A DNA stretch of 64,000 nucleotides from Serendipita indica DSM 11827 (GCA_910890315.1 CAJVGD010000002.1:2170001-2234000), one strand, 5' to 3'; shown: positions 48,571-59,908, numbered from the stretch's first letter. Numbers and translations are program-made. The notes: generated by a model not told the origin, from the sequence alone.

Positions 48571-50929
48571 ATGACCACGTCCTCGCCACCAAAGGAAGCT
48601 CTTGCCGCACTGACGCTGAGTGCACAACCCGACGAAGAATCGAACCCATGGGCCGCAAAACCGACTGAGGAAACTCGTGAGGAGCCTGTAATCCTCGCCG
48701 CGACAGGTCCGCCACCGCCTGCGGAGGAGCCAGTGTTTACACCTGCAGTCACGCCTCTTGTCGTCGATCAGAACGTGCTAAAGGAGTTTGATCCTCTCGC
48801 AGACAATGATGAGAAAGCTGCTCAAGAGGCCTGGGCATCTGCCGAGTCGCATCCACCTCCGAAACCAGAACAGCCCGCTAATATGTCTGCACCACAGACA
48901 CCTATACATTCCAAACCTCTCCCAGCAGATCCCGAAAGTCCTACGAAAGCAGCGCCAACTTCAGCCTCTGCGTTCACCAACACTTTCGCCAACCTGGCCC
49001 GAACGTTTTCGCGGCCGCGCTCTTCTGGACCAGACACCATTCCATCGTCCAATCCTCGTACTTCTGTAGAGATCGGCAGGCCTGCCACTCCGCAGACACC
49101 GGTCCGATCCGATTCGCGAGCCAAACCTGCAGACGGCCAGTTTGATTTCCAACGGTTTCTTGACCAGCTCAAGACGAAAAGTGCCGAGCCAGTTTCACAA
49201 TATTTGAGAAGGTGACGCCCCAAACGATGTCTGCTAATCTCGGTCCCTGATGTTCTTTGCTAGCTTCCTGAATCACTTTTCGAGACGGACGTTTACTGTT
49301 CAAGATCAAGTGAAGCTAGTGCAGCAGTTCTTGGCGGTTTGTCAAACATAATTGGCCAGCTCCCCTTGACACCAAAGTAGTTTATCGAACCAAAGATGCG
49401 CGAGTGTAGCGTTTGGAGGAGAGAAACAGAAGAAGAGTTTGAAAACTCGATGGAGGCCATGGAGAAGCTCGTCATGAATCGCGTTTATGACTAGTACGTT
49501 CCTGCATTGGGCAACGCTTTGGCTAAGCCTATATAGTACATTCACACCTCAAGTACACGCATCAGGACGACAGATTACGACTGACGACCTCGAAAAGGAC
49601 CACGTACTCTCCCAGCGTATTCGATTATTTGGATGGGTCACAGAGAAGCATCTCGACATCCCGGTAGGAGAGAATAATCAGGGGTTTCTCAATTTTGCAG
49701 AGCAAGGTACCTATTTAGATATTATCCATACCTTTTCTTATACCCAACCCAGAGCTCCTAAAGATCAACCATTACAAGGCACCTCGCGACAAGATGATAT
49801 GTATATTGAACTGCTGCAAAGTTATATTCGGTATGTCACTGAGACAGATACTACCAGAGATGTATAATCACACTTCCACAGGTTTACTGCGTCAGCTGAA
49901 GAACGAACAAGGAGCTGACGCATTTGTCCCTGTCCTGATATTGGTCGTCCTTCAAGCAAACCCGGAGCATCTCCTCTCAAATGTTGAATACATTCAACGG
50001 TTTAGGAGCCCAAGCAAATTACAGAGTGAGTCTGGTTACTACTTGTCGAGTCTAGTGAGTCTTCCAAGATTTCCTTATGACTAATCACTCATGGATTACA
50101 GATGGGAGCGGTATCTTTCATCGAAACAATGGATCATACTTCATTATCCAACATCACCCAAGAGGAATTCGAGCGCAACGTGGAAGAGGCAATCCAGAAT
50201 CTCCCTGAAACTCCCAATGTGATTCCTCCGACACCATCCGAGGACTATAATGACGGTCTGCCGGAGCCACCAAAGACTCCAAGTGCAGCACCTGCACCGG
50301 GCGAAGAATCCGCTGATGCGCTCCAAATGCCAACCCCAGCATCCGTCGCGGAGGATACCAGAAAGTTTCTGCAGCGTACAGGGACACTAGCACAGCAAAC
50401 AATATCGAAACCATTGAATGCGATTGGCAAGCTTCTGAGCGAAGCTCTCGATGGCCTTGACGACGACAATAATAACCGGAGACGAGGTGAATCGAGTCAA
50501 TGGAACAACCCTGAACGGATACAACAGTACGCCGAGGATCCTCGTACTCCCCAACGGGGAACTGCGCCGGTCCCCATCATGCAAGCACCATATAAGACCC
50601 GAGTTCGACCGGGGTCTTCAACACCGTCCCCAAGTCATACACCATCTGGACCTCCAGCTCTACCACCTCGGCGAGGACCAGATTACTTTGCACCGTATCC
50701 AGGTGTAACGGCAGAGCATCGCGGGACGCCATCGCCAGAGGATCAGAATCGGAACCTCGCAGCCGAAATAGGAGCCATCGAAGATGCTCATAGACAAGCC
50801 GCACACGAGACCATTGTTCAGATATTCCCCACGGCAGAGCCGGAAGTGATCGACATGGTTCTCGAAGCAAATGGGGGCGATCTGGGTCGAACGATAGACG
50901 CAATTTTGGAGATGATGTCTAGTGGTTGA
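48571..50929 (+). CDS. VPS9: Vps9: Rab5-family GEF with CUE domain
   Basis: Guanine-nucleotide exchange factor for Rab5/Vps21 GTPases in endosome fusion and vacuolar sorting. Starts MTTSSPPKEALAALTLSAQ followed by a Pro/Ala-rich disordered region. The helical bundle begins FDFQRFLDQLKTKSAEPVS and continues through MEAMEKLVMNRVYD and LSQRIRLFGWVTEKHLDIP. The VPS9 core has ELLKINHYKAPRDKMICILN (catalytic Asp in APRDK) and CCKVIFG. It continues GADAFVPVLILVVLQANPEH and LLSNVEYIQRFRSPSKLQSE, ending SFIETMDHTSLSNITQEEF. A Pro-rich linker leads to a C-terminal CUE domain (ETIVQIFPTAEPEVIDMVL... GDLGRTIDAILEMMSSG) that binds monoubiquitin. VPS9 plus C-terminal CUE is the fungal Vps9 architecture. 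Starts 76 bp downstream of the RPF1 stop. Confidence 0.92.
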
Positions 50930-51073
50930 GACTTTTGTATCCTGCTTTCCGCTTTGATATCTAGCGCCGACGTCGGTCTCTGTGGAGGACGTTCCTTCTT
51001 CTCCACCGTTACGAACCAAAACCGTGCAAAGTCACGACTAAAATTCTATACGATAACTGTATCGTTGTACACC

Positions 51074-51784
51074 ATGGGCATGCCGATTTCTACGATTTCT
51101 ACTATTACGCCCAAAAAGGAGGAGGGTTTGGACATGGAGGAGCCCCGGCGATGGTGCAAGGAGGATGGAGACCCCGAAGAAGAGACTTGGTGGGACTCTA
51201 GACCAGTATACACCGAGTCGTTTGTGGCTCTTGGCCCCGGCGATGGCACCAAAGGCGCAACGGATGCTCAGCGCCAGCAGGTCGTTGCGCCCATCCATGC
51301 TGCTCGAAAACAAAACGAAACGCTAGCGCTGAACACTTCTTCACCAAAAGTCGAGCACTCTGAGATGCGGGGCACTCCTAGCGTCGTGTTTGCGAGCCGT
51401 CGTACCATCACAGAAGAGGAACTGGCGGGCGTCACTCTGGATACCTTTGCAGACGAGGAAGATGAGGATGATTTCGAACTCGACTGGGACGAGGACGAGT
51501 ACAGCACGATGGACGTAGCAGAATGCGTCTCGGAAGCATCGACGCCCATGCCCTCGACGCCCATCGTCCCAACACGCACTCTGTCGCTTCCGGTTGCCGT
51601 TCCATCGACTCCGCGTCGCCGCCAGACGATGCCGATTTCCCCTTCGTCTGTCACTTTGCGCTCCGGCAGCTTCCAGGCGTCTCCCAAGTTTTCTACAACG
51701 CCCGTGAGCCCACCCATTGCCCGCTCCGTCACTCGTGCTCGCGGCTTCGCTCTTCCTAGCCCACGCACAGAGCTCGTCCTCTAA
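51074..51784 (+). CDS. Acidic, low-complexity protein of unknown function
   Basis: Single open frame of 236 residues from Met 51074 (MGMPISTISTITPKKEEGL). A Trp-containing segment (EEPRRWCKEDGDPEEETWWD) is followed by RTITEEELAGVTLDTFADEE and a strongly acidic run (EDEDDFELDWDEDEYSTMD). The tail is rich in Ser/Thr-Pro motifs and Arg and looks disordered. No signal peptide, membrane helix or known domain is visible. Absence of stops over 700 bp and protein-like composition support a gene. An in-frame GTG/ATG region upstream reaches 50954, but no start there is better. Function not recognised. Confidence 0.55.
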   Translation: MGMPISTISTITPKKEEGLDMEEPRRWCKEDGDPEEETWWDSRPVYTESFVALGPGDGTKGATDAQRQQVVAPIHAARKQNETLALNTSSPKVEHSEMRGTPSVVFASRRTITEEELAGVTLDTFADEEDEDDFELDWDEDEYSTMDVAECVSEASTPMPSTPIVPTRTLSLPVAVPSTPRRRQTMPISPSSVTLRSGSFQASPKFSTTPVSPPIARSVTRARGFALPSPRTELVL

Positions 51785-52191
51785 GCGACGACCTCCTCCA
51801 CCCACCCAATGCTACATTCATTCGACCATACCCTCCCACACGCACTCCTTGCCTTTAATTTATTTGGGCATTCTTGCTTCAAGCCCAAGTATGCACCGAC
51901 CCAACACCCCCCGGACTCTTTTATATGGTCAAGTTTTGACATTACTGCAGCAAGCCCGTTCAGCATACTGGTCACATTGTCCACGCATTACTCTTACACC
52001 TGTCCCGCATATAGTGCTCTTATGACTTACGATTAGTAGTAGTCGTCGTGTCCAGTCTGTGCACCATTGTTCTATCGCGTTGCCTGCAACAGTCGTCTAA
52101 CGTCGCCATTCCTTTCCATTTCTTCTTGTCCCTGCGTAAGAAGCTAAGGTTTTGGTAGCATGAGTACATCCTAGCCAACTTGAACCCCGCC
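51785..52191. other. Intergenic region upstream of the SMN homologue
   Basis: About 400 bp, pyrimidine-rich on the plus strand, with no conserved coding sequence. By position it holds the 3' UTR of the acidic protein and the promoter of the next gene. Confidence 0.4.
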
Positions 52192-53379
52192 ATGTCCCGC
52201 CAAATCTTGTCCTACGCCGACTTGGGTCCAATCAGTACCGTAACTGTACCAATAAGTAACGCAATCAACGGTCCACCTCACTCAGGTTCGGCGCAGGAGC
52301 CTCCTCGCAAGAGGAAAAGAACAGATGGGCCAGTTCCTCAGGGTACGCCGTCAACCTCGGCGCAGACGGAACTTTCTTCGCGCCAAAGAAGCCCTAATGT
52401 GCATCATCATGAAAGCAAACGACCTTTTAGTGCCCCACAAAATTCGAAAGCAAAGGCGCCTTTGAGTAAAGCTCGTGGGCGCTCTATTTCTCAGCATTGG
52501 GATGCACAGGCTGCACAAGAGGTGACCGAATTGATGTATGCGGAGGAAACCATCGAGGTCGATGTGCCCGTGAATGCAGCGGGACAAAATGCGAATGGTG
52601 GAGTTTCAGGTGTTTCAAACGGCGCAAATCGGTCTCAAATCGCACCATTAAAAGCAAAGAGTGGAAATAAAGCCGTAAAAGGACCGAAGGTTGGGGAGTC
52701 TGTCGGTTTGGGCGAGAATGAGTGGGATGACTCTGCTCTGATAGACGCCTGGAATGCTGCAGAGGCGGAGTATATGGTAAGTTCGTTACACACCACGAGG
52801 TGCGATACTGACCAAACTTTTGGTCCTCACTTAGGAAATGCATGGTGGTAGGAAATGGCGCTGCGATCCGGTAAAGTACTCGGTTCTGTAAGTTCGGATC
52901 TTTTAGTTCGAGTGTTGTATCTGATTCGCACAAAGATGGCACTCTACAAACCCGGTCACGAATCAGCCTACGGGGATCGACACTGACTCCGACGGTGACC
53001 AGGATGCTCCAATGGCTGAAGAAGACGAGGCGATAGATGCAAACGAAACCACCGGAAATGTCGAATTCTCGCTCCCTAGCGCTCCAGACTTTACCCACCT
53101 GCAGTTTGTCTCGGCTATGGGTGAAAAGGCGGACTTGTCGACTCTTGATTATGCATTCAACAAAGCAAAAGAAGCAAGTTATGCTCTAGGCTATTGGACA
53201 GCGATGTATCACTTACAACTCAAGCATATGGTGAGTATCCCCTGCTTACAGTGGGTACTATCACTGACTTCTCGCAGGAGACCCAAAAAGTTCCTTCTGA
53301 AAAGCTCGATAATCAGGAGCCAGCCGATGAGCAAGAGGAAGCGGAAGCGGAAGACGCTTTTGTAGCAACTCAAAGGTGA
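52192..53379 (+). CDS. SMN1: Survival of motor neuron (SMN) homologue
   Basis: Assembles Sm cores on spliceosomal snRNAs. Starts MSRQILSYADLGPISTVTV, with a disordered basic region (RKRKRTDGP). The Gemin2-binding helix is NEWDDSALIDAWNAAEAEYM, matching the WDDTALIxAYxxA motif of SMN. A GTAAGT intron joins DPVKYSV to LWHSTNPVTNQPTGIDTDSD, a spacing seen in fungal SMN proteins. The C-terminal self-association helix reads LGYWTAMYHLQLKH, a divergent YG box. No Tudor domain is visible between the helix and the C-terminus, as in several fungal SMN proteins. A final exon adds an acidic tail (DEQEEAEAEDAF). The assignment rests on the two end motifs and their order. Confidence 0.75.
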
Positions 53380-53431
53380 ACGTCAAATTGAGTATTTGTC
53401 CTTATAGGAGACTGTATTTCAAAGAAGAAGT

Positions 53432-54872
53432 TCATAGACGAGCTGAATAGACTCCTCTTGAGACGGTGGTACCTCTGCCAGTGGGTCCTCCATTCTGTAT
53501 CAATGACCGGACGAGACGAAGTAGATCGTCGATAGCCTCGTCAGAGGTCTGTATATGAACCTGAAGACGTGTCTCAATAAGTCCAATGAACCAAAGGGGA
53601 ACATACCACAACTCGGTTGCTCCCAAACATTGTAATGGGTTCTTGTAATGCTGCAGCTTCGCTCGCAATATTTTCCGTCGTTAAACCAGCTGGAGATGGA
53701 TCGAACCAGACCATGCATGTTTCGACAGGTGTTGTAATGCTGATACCCATATCCTGTAGACCTTGAGCTAGGCGCTTGGCCTTTGAATGGACGGATGGGA
53801 GAAGAGAAAGATGGTGTGTAAGTGCGTATGCTGCACAAGCTGATAAAATCCCTATTTGTCTCATTGCACCGCCAAATAGTTTCCGATAGCGCCTTGCGAG
53901 AGCAATCGTCTTTTCGGTTCCGACAAGGATGGAACCTGCGGGAGCACCTAGCCGAGATATCAGTAAGCCAGTTGAAAGAAATGAAGCATATTACCCAATC
54001 CTTTACTGAAGCAGAGAGTGACAGTGTCAAAGGGGGAACACAACTCTGAAAGTGGTTGGCCAGTCTCTACGGCAACGTGCCAAAGTCTTGCACCGTCAAG
54101 ATGCATCTTCATTCCGTGCTGTTTCCCGAAGGAGGCTATCTCCAGGATTGACTGCTGAGGATGAACGCTACCGTTGAGCGTATTCTCCAGTGCGATGACT
54201 TGGGTAGTGGCATAGTGAATGTCGTCTGTCAGGATAATATGCTTTTTGACATCCTCCAACGACAGAAACCGTCCTAGGCTTGTGAGTAGAGTTTCCACGA
54301 AAACAAATCGGCTTGCCATCGCTTGGAACGACTGGGATCAAAGTCGCCCCGCTATTATAGGCGGCTCCTCCTGTCTCGTACTGAGAAAGATGCGAGCGTT
54401 GGTCGCAAAGTACACTATTGGACGGTGAGGTCAGACTCAAATCAGACGGCAGGATATGACCTGTATGGTGGTTGTTCCAAGAGGCACCTCAGGGCAATTT
54501 GGTTCCCCATTGTTCCACTGCTGATGAACAATCCCGCCTCTTTGCCACAAAGATTCGCTACATGCTTCTCGAGGGCGTTGGTACAGTAGTCTCGTTGGAA
54601 TACGTCGTCGCCAAAAGATGTCACTTTGAATGCATACTCTAACATTGCTTGTGGTGGCGCAGTCACAGTGTCGGCTTGACGAGAAAGATCAGTCAAAGTG
54701 AAGATGAGAAAGATCACCCACAGCAGAAATCACGAGCCAAACTCCTTCTTTCTGCATCCTGAGCAGTTCTTTCAGAGCTAAGGTTTGACAAGTCGAGCTT
54801 TGCTGCCTCGAGGACTGCCTGCTGTGCTGGGGATAACGTCGACAGGGCTGCACCCGCTCGAATTCGCGACAT
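53432..54872 (-). CDS. GLY1: L-threonine aldolase (PLP enzyme)
   Basis: Cleaves threonine or allo-threonine to glycine and acetaldehyde. The core starts LARDFCSDTVTAPPQAMLEY, then FGDDVFQRDY, KEAGLFISSGTMGNQIALRC, SHLSQYETGGAAYNSGATLI, LENTLNGSVHP, GMKMHLDGARLWHVAVETGQ and TVTLCFSKGLGAPAGSILVG (PLP Lys in SKG), then GAMRQIGILSACAAYAL. The last exon starts VHIQTSDEAIDDLLRLVRSL. The PLP-binding Asp in HLDGARLW and the Lys are present. An intron at 54316-54274 is of the GC-AG type. Exon 1 encodes about 50 extra residues (MSRIRAGAALSTLSPAQQAV...); an earlier in-frame Met at 54959 would add a basic stretch resembling a mitochondrial leader. Divergent from the small zinc-finger gene. Confidence 0.88.
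54274..54316 (-). other. GC-AG intron in threonine aldolase
   Basis: This 43-bp intron reads GCAAGC at its 5' end and CCTAG at its 3' end. Its removal joins GATLIPVVPSDG to RFLSLEDVKKHIILTDDIH in phase, as the family requires. No GT donor gives this result. Confidence 0.7.
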
Positions 54873-55012
54873 ATTATTCAAGAAGTAGTCGATCCGAGCT
54901 AAACGTCGACTGGAAAGGCCCGAAAAGAGTGAACGAGCGTAGCGGTCGAATCTAAGCATTCTCGTCAATTCTTCTCCTGACCATAACCTCGCGACTGACT
55001 TGAAAACGGCCA

Positions 55013-55338
55013 ATGGGCGGTGGAAACGTAGGAAATACTGTATAATCATCCTTTGTCTACTTATACTGCTCAAAGGGTGCCAAAGCTGCGCAGAAACGCG
55101 AACGCAACGCTGCCAAAGCTGGCAAGACGGCCAATTCGACCCTCAAATCAAACGAAGCACAGAAGAACATCATTTGCCAGACTTGTCGTCAAGCTTTCGT
55201 ACGCCTAACACCCTCAATTCTCAAGTAAAACTGATGGCCCTATAGTTCGTGACAACCCGTGCACCCGCACTCGAAGAGCACTCGCAGAATAAACATAGCA
55301 AGACCATCGCAGAGTGCTTCCCGGACTTCAAAGCGTGA
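55013..55338 (+). CDS. Small SERF-motif / C2H2 zinc-finger protein (ZNF706 / At2g23090 type)
   Basis: A 76-residue protein from three exons (55013-55027, 55076-55198, 55246-55338). MGGGN joins GAKAAQKRERNAAKAGKTAN, a Lys/Ala/Arg-rich 4F5/SERF-like N-terminus. A single zinc finger follows: IICQTCRQAFFVTTRAPALE then EHSQNKHSKTIAECFPDF, with C-x2-C and H-x4-H ligands (H of EHSQNKH). This is the size and plan of the widespread ZNF706-like family; biochemical roles are poorly defined, with reports of effects on protein aggregation and translation. The first exon is only five codons, so gene finders may miss it. Its start is 140 bp from the chosen threonine aldolase start and about 53 bp from the alternative one. 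Confidence 0.88.
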
Positions 55339-55568
55339 GGTGATCGGGGCGTGCCAGCTGTTGATTTTATAAAGTCTTCTTGGATGAGATACTCAGTGTG
55401 TGAACTTGCTGAATACACTTTTTTTTCCATTGGTCATTTTCTAGTCCTTGTCCAGTATCATGCATCTGTCAGATACATGTAGACGCTGAAGCTTGGAGCC
55501 CATCGGTACCCTGTCCTGAAAGGGGAATCTCGTATATTGCGCTTGAAATCCATTTTGGCATCTGTGCA

Positions 55569-58500
55569 ATGCCTCCTATCAGATCATCGTCCTCGGACGG
55601 CCTCAAAGTACTCATCTTCGGTGTGGTGTCTCATTCATCTCTGTTCTTGTTGACCAGGAAACGCTAGATGGGGGTGACCTGCGTTCTCTATCACAAATTG
55701 AGATCCTCAGGGAATACATGCGCCGCATTCAATTCGATACAGGTGAAGCATTAAGACCTCATCAAGTCTTTGACCTTGTGGCGGGCGTTGGTCCTGCTGG
55801 GTACGTGAAAATAGCTACTCCTTCACGACCATTGATCATTCAGCATTCTTGCCTTCCTATTGGGAGGCTTGGGCCTTACGATTGAAGAGGCCAGCGAGCA
55901 GTTTGACCGTCTTTGTCGCGATTTGCTGCTGGATGATCAACTTGACACGGAGAGTCGCACGGAAAAGCTCGAAACTCTTCTGAAGGACATGCTCCGAACC
56001 GCTCAGATCAGGGAGAATCAAAAGCTCTGCGATCCCTCGTCTCCTGCATGCAAAACCAAGATGTAGGTATAAAGGTAATCCGCCGATTTCGCTCATCACC
56101 TGCTAGAGCGCTTTATTTCATGAGTTCATCGAATTTGGGTCGGTGCCGTGTGTTTCGCAACTACGAATCCCGTCAATACGAATACAATCCGACAATACTC
56201 GAAGCACTACGGGCTACTTGTTCGATGCCACACCTTTTTATGCCTATCTGTGCTGGTCCCGATCATCACCAAGAAGATTTGGTGACAGCGATGCTAGGCT
56301 ACAACAACCCAACGAAGGAGGTGATCAGGGAACTCCTCAGTATCCACGGTTCTTCTTGGAGGATCCAACTCATTCTTAGCATTGGCGCTGGGAAGCAAGC
56401 GCCTCTATCCATCAAAGGTAAAGGTATCAGCTTGGTCGAAAAGGCAGTTCAGGAAGCAGAAAGTGTCGCCGAAGAATTGAGGGAACATCTAAAGAAGACG
56501 GGTGTATACTTTCGTTTTTCTGTGGATCGGGGAATCGAAACTTTGGAGCAAGCCCAAGGTCAACAGATATCAACCATTTACTCCAGCACCTCCACGTATC
56601 TCTCGCAGAAGGACGTTAACGAATCGCTCGACTCTGCAATTAAGGCCACATTCATGTCAAGTCTTGTTACTCTCGAGAGACTCAGTAAGTCTCGACACTT
56701 GGCGCTGTTCCATTACTCAATTGAAAGCAGATCCTTACCCGTCCCTGGTAATGAAGTCTTCCAACGGATTGCCACCCCTCTCCGCTTTCTTCGTAATGAG
56801 ACAAGCGCCAATCGATGCATTGGTCAACGGCCTCCTGAGCGTCAATTCGGACGACCCTAGACAACGCATCATGGTCGTCTCCGGAATGGGGGGATCAGGC
56901 AAAACACAAATCACACTGGCATTTGCGCGAGCGAACGAAAACTGGTAACTGGTGATCCCCGAAATAAGCCAAGATTAAAACGCTACAGGTTTCGACATAT
57001 ATTATTTGTTGACGCATCCTCAGCCGAAAGCATAGAAAACAGCCTTATAGCCCGAGGAGGTGCAGTTGACCGTGCCCTGCTGCGGATGCACGGCAAAGGA
57101 TGTTCTTAGCGCGCTGTCTCGTCCAGACGAAGTATTCACTACAGACTGGTTGCTTATCTTGGACAATGCGGATGATCCTGGTCTTGACATCCGCGAGTTT
57201 ATCCCAGAATGTGATCACGGCTCGGTCCTTATTACGACTCGCAACCCGAACCTCGGAAACCTCACACCTAACCATCTTAAATTGGACGTCATGACTCCAG
57301 AAGAGGCTGTCGACGCCCTGTTAAGTGCTGCGTTTGGACCCAGCGGCAGGCGCAGCGAAAGAGAGCTCTCCACAGCACTCGAAATTGTCGAGACATTGGG
57401 ATACTTACCGGTAGCTGTGATTCAAGCGGGAGCAATGATTAAGAAGCAGCAGTGCTTCTATGATTACATCGCGCGGCTTAAGCGGAATCGAAGCAAGCTT
57501 TTACAGATCCCCAGCCTGCAACGGGACAAATTGAGGTACCCTCACAGCGTGTACGCAGCGTTTGACACCACACTCAAAGTCTTGTCCGAACAGTCTCTAC
57601 GATTACTCAGTATTCTCTCCTTCCTCCACTATACAGGTCTTCCGAGAGCGGTTTTCGGCATAGCCGCCAAGTATGACTTCAAATACCAGCCGTATGATAT
57701 CGAAGAGAGAGAAACCGAGTTTGAAGAAAGTGCCCAACTCCTTACGTCTATACTGACTCGTGACGGTGTCTGGAACGAAGATATGCTGGACGAGATACTG
57801 GAGGAACTTCAACAGTATTCGTTGGTAACTCTCATTCCAGGATATAGTCCAGAGTCTGTGGCGCTACGATGTCATCCTCTGCTACATGCATGGGCTCAAG
57901 ATCGTTTATCTCCATCCGATCGTGCTCGATTCTGCGCTTCAGCAGTGAGGATTATATGTGGCGCCACTCACCTTGTCGACGCTGCAGTTGGAAATCGACT
58001 CATCACTCACGCCGAGAGTCTGACCCGTACAACTCCAGGTCTTCATATCAACGATCAAGTTGCACTAGACGCTATCCAACGACGAAATGGAAAAAACAAA
58101 AATTCCCTCACACTGTGGATGGAAGTTCATCAGACGGTAAATGCCAAATATGGCCCTAACCACGGCCGAACGGCATTGGCCACTCTCATACTCGCCGACA
58201 GCTACGGACGAGCCGGAGATCGGGCGAAGATGGAGGAATTAGAGAAGCTCTCTGTCGAGAGGTTCTCGCAACTCTACGGACCCTACCACTCAATGACATT
58301 GTGGGCTACCGGCAATCTCGCGCGCACGTACAGAGAAAATGGTGATCTTGACAATGCCGAATCACTTAATAGGAGAGTCCTAGAAGGCTACGAAAAGACG
58401 GAACTCGATGGCTTGCCCATGTCGAATGCGTTAACGGAACTGGCAACGACGTTATTGCGCCGAGGACGATCGGGAGAGGCACGTGCCCTGGTCCTCCAGG

Positions 58501-59908
58501 CGCTGAAAATTCAAGAGAAGAACCTGGGACGTGCGCATCACGTGACCGCACAGTCTATTCAAACGCTTGCAGCCACCTATGAACGCGAGGGCCGTTATGC
58601 TGAAGCCGAACCTCTGCGGTCCGAGGTATTGAGCCTGCAGAAGCTCATACATGGCGAAGAAGGAGCAGGAACTCTCAACGCGCTCGGCTGGCTGGCATTG
58701 CACCACTACGAACAAAAACGCTATGAGGAAAGTGAAAAACTTTTTGCAAGTGAGTTGCAGGGTAGGCGAAAGGTGCATGGTCCAACTAGCGAGAATTGCC
58801 ATAGTGCATTCAAAGGTCTAATTTCAGCGTTGAATGCCCAAAGAAAGTATGATACGGTAGATGCGGTTCTTCAGGAGGAGCTACCAAGAAGGAGAATGAT
58901 CTTTGGTGAGACCCACGAGACGAGCCTCCTACTAGAGCAATGGATGGCAATCAATTTTCACGCTCAAAAGAAGTATAAAGAGGCAGAGGCGGCTTGGAGA
59001 GGCCTCTTGGAGAAGCGACGCTCTATCGGCGCTGCAGAACCTTTGATAATTAGAACCCTTCATGGCTGGGGTAATAGTCTATTCTGCCTCAGACGCCTTG
59101 AAGAGGCTGAACATGCGTGGAGGGAGGAGATGGAACGTAGAATGGTGATACATGGGAAGCAGAATACTCATACTCTGCAGTTGATGCATCGCTTGGGCTG
59201 TGTAATCTTCGAGCAAGGCCGGCACAAAGAGGCAGAGAAGTTATGGAGGGCTGAATTAGATGCAAGGAGAATGCTCTCAATTGGTATCGACCGGGATACG
59301 GCTGATACGCTCCATTCACTTTCTCAAGCATTGGTGGAACAGGAGCAATACATTGAAGGAGGTGAGTATTAAAAATGCGATGAGATCCTTTGTGCCCATC
59401 ATTTCCAGAGCAATTAGCACGAGAGGAGATAAACGCCAGATTGGAACTCCATGGACCCGCGGCACGTATGACTGGAGATGCATACGCTGTCCTTGGCTTT
59501 GCTCTTCTCGGGCAAAGGAAGTTGAGCGAAGCAGAAGAGGTCTTTCGGGAAAATTGGGATATTCTGAGAACGGTTCTCGGAAGCAGTCACGAGATTTCTA
59601 TGGAGGCGCAGATTTGGGTAGCAAATGCGCTAATAGAACAGGGAAAGCGCCAAGAGGCCGAAAGACTTGCTCGAAGCGTTCTGGATTGGAGAAGCCCATC
59701 CGAGTTCCGGATGCCCGGGGGTTGGCATATGCTAGGCCAAATCCTTATTGAAATACAATATATTGACGAGGCGGAGAAGCTGTTGGAGGAGGAGTACAGC
59801 TGTAGAAAAAAAGAATGGGGAGAAAAACATGCAGGCACTATTGAGGTGAGGGACCTCTTGACTCAACTAGGGGAGAGAAGAGACAAAAAGGTTGGAGTTG
59901 CTAGGTAA
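55569..59908 (+). CDS. NLR-like protein: degenerate patatin domain, NB-ARC, TPR repeats
   Basis: Tripartite fungal NOD-like receptor. Exons 55569-55607 and 55658-55800, then 55844 onward, build a patatin-like N-terminus: GLK/ETLDGGDLRSLSQIEIL, VFDLVAGVGPAGILAFLLG, then VTAMLGYNNPTKEVIREL. The nucleophile elbow (normally GTSTG) reads GVGPAG, and the D of the DGG/DGA motif is replaced, so lipase activity is unlikely. NB-ARC follows with Walker A MVVSGMGGSGKTQITLAFA, ILFVDASSAESIENSL, Walker B DWLLILDNADDP, SVLITTRNPN and GYLPVAVIQAGA. From about 58.1 kb, tandem kinesin-light-chain-type TPRs run to the end (for example LATTLLRRGRSGEARALVLQ). The frame changes by one base near 57,098 (GGCAAAGGATG); only an implausible 34-bp intron would absorb it. 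Fungal NLRs act in non-self recognition and programmed cell death; ligand unknown. Confidence 0.82.
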
